Below are positions 1-9,300 of a stretch of 64,000 bases of DNA, in pieces; the stretch's first letter is position 1, and each line of letters starts with the position of its first letter. Source of the stretch: Vulcanimicrobiota bacterium (lineage in GTDB: Bacteria > Vulcanimicrobiota > Vulcanimicrobiia > Vulcanimicrobiales > Vulcanimicrobiaceae); the NCBI GenBank assembly GCA_019232905.1, contig JAFANA010000008.1:42883-106882 (forward strand), given 5' to 3'. The position numbers and the translations under genes were made by a program. Under the pieces are notes generated by a model. The model saw nothing but the letters and a program-made list of their open reading frames with translations. It was not told the DNA's origin and did not search any database.

Positions 1-762
1 CAATTCGTCACGATGCAGTCGCATCAGCGCCGCCGCCCAGTCTAAACTCTCGGCGACGCCGGGGACTTTTTGCAGCGGCTGCTCGCGCAACTGCCGCATG
101 AACTCGGCGATCTGCTCGGCGAGTCGCGCGTTGATTTTGGGTAGACGCGCGTGCAGAATCGCAATCTCCGTCTCTACGGACGGATAATCGATCCAGACGT
201 AGAGGCAGCGGCGGCGGAGCGCGTCCGAGAGTTCGCGCGAACGGTTCGATGTCAGAATGACGGCTGGGCGGCGTCGCGCGCGAATCGTCCCGAGTTCGGG
301 AATGGTCACTTGGAATTCGCCGAGCAACTCGAGCAGGAATGCTTCAAACGCTTCGTCGGCACGATCGATTTCGTCGATCAGTAAGACCGGAGCGCGTTCT
401 TCAAGGATCGCTTCCAGAAGCGGCCGTCGCAGCAAGAACGCTTCGCTGAAAATCTCGCTCTCGCGTTCTTCGACCGATTCGTGTTCGGCTTCGGTGAGCC
501 TGATGCGCAACAACTGCTTTGGATAATTCCATTCATAGAGCGCACTTGCGGCATCGAGTCCTTCGTAGCATTGCAGCCGGATGAGGCGCGTTTGCAACAC
601 GTCGGCGAGAACTTTTGCGCTTTCGGTTTTTCCTACGCCCGCCGGACCCTCGATTAGCAGCGGCTTTTCGAGCGCGAGCATGAGTTCGAGTGCGACGGAG
701 AGTTCTTCACCGCCGATATAGCCGCGCTCGGCGAAGCGCCGCGCGATGTCGTCGGCGGTCAT
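1..762 (-). CDS. coxD: MoxR-family AAA ATPase of the CO dehydrogenase cluster (CoxD), 3' end outside window
   Basis: This is a MoxR-type AAA+ ATPase. CoxD-like proteins are known to be needed for maturation of the Cu/Mo active site of CO dehydrogenase. About 254 residues are visible. The Walker A motif GPAGVGKT lies near residues 39-46 and the Walker B stretch VLLIDEIDRAD near 125-135, followed by a sensor-1-like ILTSNRSREL. The start is the ATG at 760-762, which overlaps the stop of the upstream XdhC-like gene as ATGA, so translation is probably coupled. CoxD proteins are usually a little under 300 residues, so only the C-terminal end is missing. The cox context makes CoxD a better name than generic MoxR. 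Confidence 0.9.
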   Translation of the reverse strand, partial: MTADDIARRFAERGYIGGEELSVALELMLALEKPLLIEGPAGVGKTESAKVLADVLQTRLIRLQCYEGLDAASALYEWNYPKQLLRIRLTEAEHESVEERESEIFSEAFLLRRPLLEAILEERAPVLLIDEIDRADEAFEAFLLELLGEFQVTIPELGTIRARRRPAVILTSNRSRELSDALRRRCLYVWIDYPSVETEIAILHARLPKINARLAEQIAEFMRQLREQPLQKVPGVAESLDWAAALMRLHRDEL

Positions 763-1550
763 GAGCAGTGCGTGGCGTGCGATTCCGCATCGGCGATCGC
801 GGCGCTTGCGCGCGACGCATTCGCGGCAACAATTTGCGCCAGAATCGCAATTGCTACGTCGGCGGGCTTTCGCGCGCCGAGCGCGAGACCGGCAGGACAG
901 TGCACGGATCGCAGGCGTTCGCGTACGATTCCGTTTTCTTCCACGGCGCTGAGCACTCCGAGTCCACGCACCCGGCTGGCAAGCAACCCGACGTACGCGA
1001 GTTCGTGCCGGAGCACCGCCGTCAGCGCCTTGTCGTCGTAGTGACCTTGTGACGCAACGATGGCTGCGCTTCGCGCGCGTACGTCCGCATCGAGTCCGTC
1101 GACATAGTCAGCGAGGCCGTCGATGGCCGTTCCGTCGACGTCGCAAAGCTCGTCGTCATCAACGAAGCGAACGACGTTATAGCCGAGTGCCGGCGCGATC
1201 TCGGAGAGCGTTTCGGCGACGGGCGTCATTCCGGCGAGAATGAGTTTCGGCTTCGGTAACAGAGGCTCGATGTACACCTCCACCGCGCCTTCGGAAACAC
1301 AATGCATCGGCACGGTGATGACGTCGCGTTCGTCGCCCGTATCCACATCATCGGGTGTAATCCGGACCAGGCGCGGTTCACCGGTGCGTAGTGTATCCAA
1401 CGCCTGCCGCCGCACGATATCGCGCGAGCAAGAGCCGCCGATATATCCTTCCATCCGGCCGTCGGCATGCACGATCGCGCGATCGCCCAAGTGCGAACTC
1501 ACAGGAGGCTCGCGCCCGACGACGATTGCAATCGCGTATGTGTCGCTCAC
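759..1550 (-). CDS. coxF: XdhC/CoxI-family maturation protein (CoxF-like)
   Basis: A 263-residue XdhC/CoxI-family protein. Family members bind and insert the molybdenum cofactor into xanthine dehydrogenase-type enzymes and are found in cox clusters. The N-terminal part carries the XdhC signature around GYIGGSCSRD (residues about 36-45). The C-terminal half is the Rossmann-like XdhC domain, with LILAGMTPVAETL near 103-115 and a conserved PAGLALGARKPADVAIAILA stretch near 220-240. The start is GTG at 1548-1550, overlapping the coxG stop as GTGA. The stop overlaps the coxD start as ATGA. The cox letter assigned (F or I) is uncertain; the family is clear. Confidence 0.85.
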   Translation of the reverse strand: MSDTYAIAIVVGREPPVSSHLGDRAIVHADGRMEGYIGGSCSRDIVRRQALDTLRTGEPRLVRITPDDVDTGDERDVITVPMHCVSEGAVEVYIEPLLPKPKLILAGMTPVAETLSEIAPALGYNVVRFVDDDELCDVDGTAIDGLADYVDGLDADVRARSAAIVASQGHYDDKALTAVLRHELAYVGLLASRVRGLGVLSAVEENGIVRERLRSVHCPAGLALGARKPADVAIAILAQIVAANASRASAAIADAESHATHCS

Positions 1551-2005
1551 GATGCGGTCGTCCGGTTCGAGAGCTGCGTCTTGATGTTTGAGAACGTGGC
1601 GCCGATAATGCGTTGCGCTTGCGTTTGCAGCACGCGGCCGCCGACGGTTGCGACCGGCCCGCGCACCGATGCAGTTGCGTTCCAGTCAAGTGCCGTCGAG
1701 GTTGTGTCGCCGGTGATGTCTGCATCGGCGGCGACGTCGACGACGCTTCCGAGCGCGCCGCCGGAAATGTTCAAGTTGACGTGTTCGCCATCGCTCTGCG
1801 GATCGATCTCGATCTTGAACTTGAACTTCCCGCGTACCGGACCCACGGCTACGCCGACCGTCGCATCGAAATGATGCTCGTCTTTGATTTGATAATCGAT
1901 CACGTCGGGCAAACACGGCGCGACACTGTTGGAATCGTTAACGAAGTTCCACACGTCCGTCTTCGAACGTGAGATCACTTCGTTGCCGCTAAACTGCAGA
2001 TTCAC
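1547..2005 (-). CDS. coxG: CoxG family (SRPBCC fold) CO dehydrogenase accessory protein
   Basis: A 152-residue protein of the CoxG/SRPBCC family, which in carboxidotrophs helps recruit CO dehydrogenase to the membrane. The body begins NLQFSGNEVISRSKTDVWNF and contains the typical PDVIDYQ and GVAVGPVRGKFKF strands, with a C-terminal helix near IGATFSNIKTQL. A longer open frame exists upstream, but it runs antiparallel inside coxL and has shadow-like composition. The GTG at 2003-2005 fits the family N-terminus and overlaps the coxL stop as GTGA, so that start was chosen. The gene is 152 residues without a long C-terminal anchor; many CoxG proteins have a longer hydrophobic tail, so membrane attachment is not obvious here. 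Confidence 0.85.
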   Translation of the reverse strand: MNLQFSGNEVISRSKTDVWNFVNDSNSVAPCLPDVIDYQIKDEHHFDATVGVAVGPVRGKFKFKIEIDPQSDGEHVNLNISGGALGSVVDVAADADITGDTTSTALDWNATASVRGPVATVGGRVLQTQAQRIIGATFSNIKTQLSNRTTAS

Positions 2006-4329
2006 GCCGTGGCTCCCCGGATTGCTTGCCAAACTTTTTCGCGGGTCAGCGGCATGTCGATGTGGCGCACGCCGAGCGGTGAAAGCGCGTCCATGACGGC
2101 GTTGACGAATGCCTGCGGTGAACCGACGTTCGGACTTTCGCCGACGCCCTTCGCTCCTAGCGGATGATGAGGACTCGGGGTAACGGTACGCGCCGTTTCC
2201 CACGACGGCGATTCGAGCGCGGTCGGAACCAAGTATTCGGTGAAGTTCGTATTGAGGTTGTTGCCCGCTTCGTCGTATTTAATCTCTTGCATGAACGCGA
2301 TCGCATAGCCCTCGGTCAAACCGCCGTGCACTTGACCTTCGACGATCATGGGATTGATGATCGTGCCGCAATCATCGACGGCAAGAAAGCGCCGCACGTC
2401 GACCGCGCCGGTTTCGCGATCGATGTCGACGACGGCGACATACGTGCCGAACGGAAACGTCATGTTGGGCGGATCGTAGTAATATGTCGCCTCGAGGCCG
2501 GGCTCGGAATCCGGCGCCGGATTGGTGTACGCGGCAAAGGCGACCTCTTTCATCGTCACCGCTTTGCCCGGCACGCCTTTGAGAGAAAACTTGTAGTCCT
2601 TCCACTCGACGTCGTCTTCGGAGGCTTCGAGCAAGTGCGCGGCAATTTTGCGTGCCTTTTCGCGAACGCGGCGCGCAGCCAGTGCGAGCGCGGCACCGGC
2701 AACGGGCGTACTGCGGCTCGCATACGTGCCGAGCCCGTACGGTGCGGTATCGGTGTCGCCTTCTTCGACGAGAAGATCTTGCGGATCGAGTCCGAGCTCT
2801 TCACCGACAATTTGCGCCCACGTCGTTTCGTGGCCTTGACCTTGATGACGCGTTCCGGCGCGCACGATGCCGGCGCCTGTCGGATGGATGCGGATCTCCG
2901 CACTATCGAACATCTTGATCCCGAGGATGTCGAAGTGTTTGCCCGGCCCCGCACCGACGACTTCCGTGAACGTCGAGACGCCGATCCCCATCAGATCGCC
3001 GCGCTGACGTTTCTCTGCTTGTTCTTTCCGCAGATCGTCGTATCCGATGAGCGAGAGCGCTTTGCGCATCGTCGTTTCGTAATCGCCGCTGTCGTAGACG
3101 AACCCGAGCGGCGTTGCGAACGGGAACTGCTCGTTCTTGATGAAGTTGAGCGATCGCAACTCGACCGGATCCATCTTGAGTTCGGATGCGAGAATGTCCA
3201 TCGCGCGCTCGATTGCATAGGCCGCTTCGGTAACGCGGAACGAACAGCGATAAGCGATACCGCCGGGCGGTTTATTCGTGAAGTACGCATCGACTTGCGC
3301 AAAGGCCGCAGGAAACACGTACGACCCCGTCACGATCCCAAACATTCCTGCCGGATATTTTCGCGGATCGGCGGCAGCGTCGAACGCGCCGTGGTCGGCG
3401 ACGGTCGAAACTTTCAATGCAGTAAGTTTCCCGTCGGTGGTCGCTCCGAGTTCGACGTCCATATGATAATCGCGCGCGAAGCCGGTCGTGGTGAGATTCT
3501 CGGTACGAGATTCCACCCACTTGACCGGAATGCCGAGAATCACCGACGCGACGGTGGCGACAACGTACCCGGGATAGACGGGAACTTTGTTCCCGAACCC
3601 GCCGCCGACATCGGGCGATATGATATGAATCTTATCCTCCGGGATGCCGGTCACGAGCGAGAACGCCGTGCGATGCACGTGCGGCGCTTGCGACGTCAAG
3701 TAGACGGTGAGGCGTCCCGTGGCCGTATTCATGTCCGCAATCGCACCGCATGGTTCGAGCGGTGCCGGGTGGCAGCGTGGAGCGACGATGCGCTCTTTGA
3801 TACGCACCGGCGATGCTGCGAGTGCGGCATCCGTTTCGTCGCGTTTGCCGACCTCCCAATGATAGATATGGTTGGTTTTTTCTTCGCGATCGTCGCGAAG
3901 AATGACGGCATCTTTCATGGACTCGAAGGGATCGACGACCGGATCGAGCGGTTCGTACTCGACTTCGACGAGTTCGGCGGCATCGGCCGCGGCTTCGCGC
4001 GTCTCCGCAATGACGCCCGCGACTTCTTGGTATTGGTAAAGCACTTTGCCGAATGCGAGAACCATTTGCTTGTCGAAGCCATGGAACGTTGGGAGCCATT
4101 CGAGTTTCGCGGCATTAAGATCTTCACCCGTAATCACCGCTTTGACGCCGGTCACCGCCAGCGCGGCGCTTTTATCGATGCTCTTGATGCGCGCGTGCGG
4201 ATAGGGACTGTGCACGAGGGCGAGATAGAGCATGTTCGGAAGCACGATGTCGTCGAGATACCGTCCTTTGCCGCGAATAAAGCGCGGATCTTCCTTGCGC
4301 TTCATCGGAACGCCGAGCGTTGCGGTCAT
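2002..4329 (-). CDS. coxL: Form I aerobic carbon monoxide dehydrogenase, molybdopterin large subunit
   Basis: The 775-residue large subunit binds Mo-molybdopterin cytosine dinucleotide and carries the active site that oxidises CO with water to CO2. The form I signature AYRCSFR is present at about residues 359-365, with the copper-ligand Cys near 362. This separates true CO dehydrogenases from form II and xanthine-type homologues. Other visible motifs are GGGFGNK near 242-248 and KGVGE near the C-terminus, with the catalytic Glu expected in this motif. The N-terminus [20 protein letters not shown] is family-typical. The ATG overlaps the coxS stop as ATGA. Length matches the usual size of about 800 residues. 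Electrons would pass through CoxS and CoxM to quinone. Confidence 0.96.
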   Translation of the reverse strand: MTATLGVPMKRKEDPRFIRGKGRYLDDIVLPNMLYLALVHSPYPHARIKSIDKSAALAVTGVKAVITGEDLNAAKLEWLPTFHGFDKQMVLAFGKVLYQYQEVAGVIAETREAAADAAELVEVEYEPLDPVVDPFESMKDAVILRDDREEKTNHIYHWEVGKRDETDAALAASPVRIKERIVAPRCHPAPLEPCGAIADMNTATGRLTVYLTSQAPHVHRTAFSLVTGIPEDKIHIISPDVGGGFGNKVPVYPGYVVATVASVILGIPVKWVESRTENLTTTGFARDYHMDVELGATTDGKLTALKVSTVADHGAFDAAADPRKYPAGMFGIVTGSYVFPAAFAQVDAYFTNKPPGGIAYRCSFRVTEAAYAIERAMDILASELKMDPVELRSLNFIKNEQFPFATPLGFVYDSGDYETTMRKALSLIGYDDLRKEQAEKRQRGDLMGIGVSTFTEVVGAGPGKHFDILGIKMFDSAEIRIHPTGAGIVRAGTRHQGQGHETTWAQIVGEELGLDPQDLLVEEGDTDTAPYGLGTYASRSTPVAGAALALAARRVREKARKIAAHLLEASEDDVEWKDYKFSLKGVPGKAVTMKEVAFAAYTNPAPDSEPGLEATYYYDPPNMTFPFGTYVAVVDIDRETGAVDVRRFLAVDDCGTIINPMIVEGQVHGGLTEGYAIAFMQEIKYDEAGNNLNTNFTEYLVPTALESPSWETARTVTPSPHHPLGAKGVGESPNVGSPQAFVNAVMDALSPLGVRHIDMPLTREKVWQAIRGATA

Positions 4330-4847
4330 GATGGCACCGTTTCCTTTTGCGGAGCAGCGATTTCATCGGTGACGGTCTCCACGGTCGTCAGCTCTTTGGC
4401 GGCTTGTGCGATCGCTTTGACGATGTTGTTGTAGCCGGTGCAGCGGCAGAGATTGCCGGAGATACCTTCGCGTATCTCGCGCTCCGACGGATTCGGCGTG
4501 TGTCTGAGCATCGCGTACGCGGTCATCATCATGCCGGGCGTACAGAACCCGCACTGTAAGCCGTGATTATCCCAAAACGCTTGCTGCAGCGGATGCAGTT
4601 TGCCGTTCTGCTCGAGTCCCTCGACGGTCGTAATCGCGTGTCCGTCCGCCATGACCGCGAACATCGTGCACGACTTCACCGCGCGCGTCCCATCGAGGAC
4701 GACGGTGCAGCATCCGCAGCTCGACGAATCGCAGCCGACATGCGTTCCCGTAAGGCGTAACTCTTCGCGTAAGAAGTACGCAAGGAGCATGCGGGGCTCG
4801 ACGTCGCGCTCGTATCGTGTGCCGTTGACAACGACGGAGATCACCAT
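4326..4847 (-). CDS. coxS: CO dehydrogenase small [2Fe-2S] subunit
   Basis: A 173-residue two-cluster iron-sulfur subunit that relays electrons from CoxL to the FAD in CoxM. The plant-type cluster is bound by CDSSSCGCC and a later Cys in AVKSC; there is one extra Cys (GCC instead of the usual GAC). The second cluster motif is CGFC followed by LCRC in the C-terminal helical domain. The open frame extends to 4883, but the ATG at 4845-4847 (MVISVVVNG) matches the family, is preceded by GGAGAA at a good distance, and gives a 7-base overlap with the coxM 3' end. The stop overlaps the coxL ATG. Confidence 0.95.
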   Translation of the reverse strand: MVISVVVNGTRYERDVEPRMLLAYFLREELRLTGTHVGCDSSSCGCCTVVLDGTRAVKSCTMFAVMADGHAITTVEGLEQNGKLHPLQQAFWDNHGLQCGFCTPGMMMTAYAMLRHTPNPSEREIREGISGNLCRCTGYNNIVKAIAQAAKELTTVETVTDEIAAPQKETVPS

Positions 4848-5731
4848 GATGCGCCTTCTCCTTTCAAGCCGGAAAGACGGCAAGCGTCACGCAATGCGCG
4901 GCCGACGAGTACGCCGGCCATCTCGCGCTTGTACTGGACTGAGCCGCGATTGTCGGCTACGGGATCGGCAACGCGCTTTGCTACCTCGACAACCTCGCCG
5001 ATCAGCTCCTCGGTCGGAACGTACCCTGTCATCATCATCTCGCCGTCCGCAACGCGCAGCGCTTTTGCGCCGACGGCACCGATTGCGATTCCGGCCGCGG
5101 CGACGCGTCCGCCGGTGTCGAACGTCAGTTGCACGCCGGCGCACGCGGTCGCGAAATCGCCGACTTTTCGCTCGATCTTATGATACGCACCGTACGTTAG
5201 CGGCGGCGGTTTCGGAAACCGCACCTCGACGGCCATCTCGTCGTCTCCGACGGCGGTGGTAAACGAATCGACGAGAAAGTCATCCGCTGAGACTAGCCGC
5301 GTTCCTCGCACGCCTCGTACGACGATTTGCGCGCGCGCGGCGAGCGCTGCGACGGGCCAATCGCCTGCGGGATCGTTGTGGCAGAGGCTGCCCGCAAGCG
5401 TGCCGGTTTGCCGCACGACCGGATCGGCAATCACCTTGCTCGTCGCCGCAAGCAATTGATACCGCGAGCGAATAGGCGACGACATTTCGATCGCGTAGTC
5501 GCGCGCGGTTGCTCCGACCGACAAATAGCCGTCGCGTTCTTCGATGTACTCGAACGCAGTAATGGGATTGATGTCGATGAGGACGCCCGGTCGCGCCAAA
5601 CGGTACCGCATGGCGGGAATCAAACTTTGGCCGCCCGCGAGAATGCGCGCATCGGAACCGTATTTGGCGAGCGCTGCGAGTGCTTCGTCTTCACTCCGCG
5701 CGCGCTCGTAGGTGAACTGCGCAGGAAACAC
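4841..5731 (-). CDS. coxM: CO dehydrogenase medium FAD-binding subunit
   Basis: The FAD-binding subunit takes electrons from CoxS and hands them to the quinone pool. FAD motifs AGGQSLIP near residue 33 and TLAGSLCHNDPAGDWP near residue 109 are visible, as is the C-terminal CO_deh_flav_C domain. The frame stays open to an ATG at 5845. However, the family N-terminus (FPAQFTYERARS, compare the FDYHRP type of known CoxM) begins right after a GTG at 5729-5731. That GTG has GGAGGG six bases upstream, so it was chosen, giving 296 residues, the usual length. It is the first gene of the cox operon; its promoter should lie in 5732-5906, shared with the divergent VOC gene. Confidence 0.9.
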   Translation of the reverse strand: MFPAQFTYERARSEDEALAALAKYGSDARILAGGQSLIPAMRYRLARPGVLIDINPITAFEYIEERDGYLSVGATARDYAIEMSSPIRSRYQLLAATSKVIADPVVRQTGTLAGSLCHNDPAGDWPVAALAARAQIVVRGVRGTRLVSADDFLVDSFTTAVGDDEMAVEVRFPKPPPLTYGAYHKIERKVGDFATACAGVQLTFDTGGRVAAAGIAIGAVGAKALRVADGEMMMTGYVPTEELIGEVVEVAKRVADPVADNRGSVQYKREMAGVLVGRALRDACRLSGLKGEGASW

Positions 5732-5906
5732 AAGTCCCTCCAAACGTCGAAGGCGAGGGGACTTGATTGTAACACCGGGTGCGCGTTTGCGAGCGCTAGG
5801 AAGCGCTCCCAGGGTCGGCTTGCTTGTTTGGGATTCGGCTTGCATTTTCGCCTTGAGATGACCTGTAGTATAGATCTATCGTTGAGTCGTGAAGGAGATG
5901 TGAGCG

Positions 5907-6284
5907 ATGTATATTTCGGTCGTGACTTTGCCTGTGAGCGATATCGATCGCGCAATCGATTTTTATACGAAGACGCTCGGGTGGGAGAAGACGATGGACG
6001 CGCCGATGGGCGAGGGGATGCGGTGGGTAACCGTTGCGCCCAAAGGCGGGCAGGCGTCGTTTACGTTGTCGGTTGTCGATGAAGTTGTCGATCCCGAGAA
6101 CTTCGTTCGCGTTATTTTCGAAGTCGACGACGTCAACACGGCATGCAAAGATCTGCAAAGCCGTGGTGTCGCCGTCACAGACGGGCCGCGCACGGAGCCG
6201 TGGGGCGGTTGGGCGATGATCAAAGATTCCGAAGGGAACGTGCACGGGCTTCACTCGCCTGCGCCCGTTTCGAGTGTTATGTAA
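5907..6284 (+). CDS. VOC-family (glyoxalase/bleomycin resistance fold) protein
   Basis: A 125-residue single-unit vicinal-oxygen-chelate protein. The start ATG follows a clear AAGGAGATG Shine-Dalgarno. The N-terminal YISVVTLPVSDIDRAIDFYT strand-helix, a central FEVDDVN and the C-terminal MIKDSEGNVHGL strand are the usual VOC elements. Family members are metal-dependent lyases, dioxygenases or antibiotic-binding proteins; the substrate cannot be told from sequence. The gene is transcribed divergently from coxM across a gap of about 175 bases, but nothing links it functionally to CO oxidation. Confidence 0.85.
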   Translation: MYISVVTLPVSDIDRAIDFYTKTLGWEKTMDAPMGEGMRWVTVAPKGGQASFTLSVVDEVVDPENFVRVIFEVDDVNTACKDLQSRGVAVTDGPRTEPWGGWAMIKDSEGNVHGLHSPAPVSSVM

Positions 6285-6303
6285 TGTGAGATCACGTTAC
6301 GCG

Positions 6304-6318
6304 GTGTTAAGCTAACAC
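6304..6318. promoter_or_regulatory. Short inverted repeat upstream of the TonB receptor
   Basis: GTGTTA-AGC-TAACAC is a perfect 6-base inverted repeat with a three-base centre, 70 bases upstream of the TonB-receptor start. It could be an operator for a dimeric regulator. The functional call is inference only. Confidence 0.3.
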
Positions 6319-6388
6319 TGCGATGCGATGCCATGATGGCGGCATGAGCAACCTGCTCAGCAACCTCTAATCATTTGAAAGGCATCGC

Positions 6389-9300
6389 ATGATACGTCAG
6401 ATCTTTCGACGTGCGGCGACGGCGTTCGCGATGGTTGCACTCGTCTTCGGCCAGGTAACGTGGGCACTGGCCGGTACAACGGGTGGAATCAGCGGCGTCG
6501 TCTCCGACACAGCCGGAAGTCCAATTGCAGGTGCGTCCGTCAGAGTGGTTTCGGCGTCGCAAAGCGCCAACGGAGCCAGCGACGCATCGGGACGATTCAA
6601 CTTCCTCTCACTCGCACCCGACACATACACGATCTCGATTGAAAAGGACGGCTATCAGCCCGTTTCATATGCGGGCGTTACCGTCTTTGCCGACAACGTT
6701 TTAACGTTGTCGCTCAGGATGGAAAAAGCGCTGAAGACGATCGCGAAAGTGTCGGCAACGTCCGCCGGTTCGCTCGTGAAAGCGGGCGTCGGCTCGGACA
6801 TCTACAGCGTTAATTCACAAGCGATTACGACCACGAGCGTGCTCGGGGGCGGCGGCAACTTGAACAGCGCGTATTCGGCAATCTCGTCGGTACCCGGTGT
6901 GACCGTGCCTTCGGGCGGCATGGGATGGAATCAACCCACCTACGTTCGCGGATCGCAATCGTTCTTCACCGGGTTCGAATACGACGGCATCCCCGTCAAC
7001 CGCGCGTTCGACAACTACAACTCGTCGACCGAGTCGAATCTCGGATTGCAAGAACTGCAAGTCTACACGGGCGGCGGCCCGTCTTCGTCGGCATCCGCCG
7101 GCACGTCGGGATTCATCAATCAGGTCTTTAAGACCGGTACCTATCCCGGCTATCTCGATCTCTCAGGCGGACTCGGTTCGCCGACCTATTATCACCAGGC
7201 AAAAGTTGAAGCGGGCGGCGCTACGCCGGATCGCCGCTTCAGCTATTACGTCGGCTTGAGCGGATACAACCAAGGGTTCCGTTATTTAAACAACGATAAC
7301 GGCGGTTCGATGACCAACGATCCGACCGGAATGTATACCGGTCAGAGTCTTGTTGCGGTCGGCCCGCAATTGAATGGAGCGGCACGTTCGGAGTCGCCGG
7401 AATGTCTCCCGGGAACGTCCACGACACCGGGTTCCGTCGCATCGCTTCCGTGGGTCATCGCCGACGCCGGCGGAAACAATTGCTACGTCCCGTTCAACGG
7501 GCTGTACGGCAACGTCACGACGCCGGCGCAAATTGCCGACCGCGAGAACGTCGCAAACTTCCACTTCCGGATCCCGCAGAAGAACGGAACGTCGGACGAC
7601 ATTCAACTGCTCGGCAGTACGTCGATGTTGAATACGCAATTCTACACGAGCCCGAACGATGCCGGCGGGTACGCCGCGTACACAAACGCGCTCTTTGGAA
7701 ACGCGTATTGCAATCCATCGACGAGCGTCAACGTCAACGGCAACGCGTGCACCCCGAAGCCGTACTCGAACTATCCGGCATATGTGGATGCAACGATCTA
7801 CAACGCACCGTTCGGCACGCCGATCGGTAACTTGTCGACGTCGCAATACTATCAACCGAGTAGCCCGACGAACCGGGGCTTTCAGTCCGAGCTTCCCGCC
7901 GGCTTGCGCGACGGGATTATGAATGACACAGGCATCGTGAAACTCCAATACACGCACCAATTCTCGAGCAATGCGTTTGCCCGCGTTTTCGGCTATACGT
8001 TCTTCTCGGATTGGACGCAAGCCGGTGCGAATTCTGCGCAAGATTGCTACGTAAACAACGGGATCGGACCATGCTTCTCCGGCGTCGCGGCAAATTACGA
8101 TTTAATCACGCACACCGGCGGCGGACAGCTCGAACTCGTCGACCAGATGACGAGCCAACACTTGCTGCAATTAACAGCAAACTACACGACCGCAAACGTC
8201 GTGCGTTTCAACAACACCGGCTTTACCAATCTCGCATCGCCGATTGGTCTCGTCAGCGAGAGCAACGGCGTGTTCTCGTGCTGGGATCCGGCGACGGGGC
8301 AATCGGCCGTGAATCCCAAGACGGGAGCGACGGTCGGGTGCGCACCGGGCGGCTCGTACGCGAGCGACGCGGTTGCGGGTCCAACCGGAACACCGCCGGC
8401 CGGAAGTCCGGCATCACTCGCCGGAGCGCAATGGGTGACGCTTTGGAACGGGAACGCAAGCGGCACGCTCAATACCGTCAAGCCGCAGTTCGCGTTCGTC
8501 GCGCTGAGCGATCAATGGCGCCCGAACGACCGGTTGTTGTTCAACGCGCAACTTCGGTACGAGGATTATCAGTACGGGCTCGTCTCGAACCCGGGCGAGG
8601 CCACCGACTTCTACGCGCAGATCATCTCGAATGACGTTTGTCAGAACGCTTCGGGTGTCGTGTTGACGAAGCCGTTGCTGCCCGGTCAGCCGCCGCCCGC
8701 ACCAGTGGTGTACACGCCGAGTTGCGCGGCCGGCACGGTCGTGCCGGGATATGCGAACGGAATCCCCGCGGGATATTCGCATCCGTCGTTCTCGGCGATC
8801 TCACCATCGTCGTACACGATCCAAGATCTCTCGCCGCGGCTTTCCGCGACGTTCACCGAATCGCCCGATACCGTGTGGCGCGGTTCCATCGGGCGTTACA
8901 CGGAACCGCCGATCTCCGCGTCGCTGCAGTATCTCAACGCTTCCGGCAACAGCCTCTCGACGTGGAACGCAACCTTGCCGCTCGGCTTCTACACGCCGTT
9001 CCATCCGATTCCCGCAATGAGTGCGACGCAAGCGGATCTCTCGCTCGAGCACCACATTCACGGAACGGACATGAGCTTCAAGATCTCGCCGTTCTACAAC
9101 TACACGACGGGGTATCAAGAGCAATCCTTCATCGGACCGAATTTCGTGACGCAAGCGCCGGTCGGTAACTTCAAGTCGGCCGGTGCCGAACTCGCGTTCA
9201 CGAAAGGCGACTTCTCGAAGGACGGTCTCTCGACGCAACTCGCGTTGACGTATACCGACGCGAAAGTGCAATACACGAACTGGTTCGGAACGAATCAGCT

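Noticed and set aside
2164..4434. Long plus-strand open frame opposite coxL and coxS
   Set aside because: Its translation is Arg/Asp/Phe-rich with no domain, as expected for the antisense of a GC-rich gene; coxL on the other strand is certain.
7286..8041. 251-codon minus-strand frame inside the TonB receptor
   Set aside because: Arg/Val-rich antisense shadow with no motif; the receptor frame is continuous over it.
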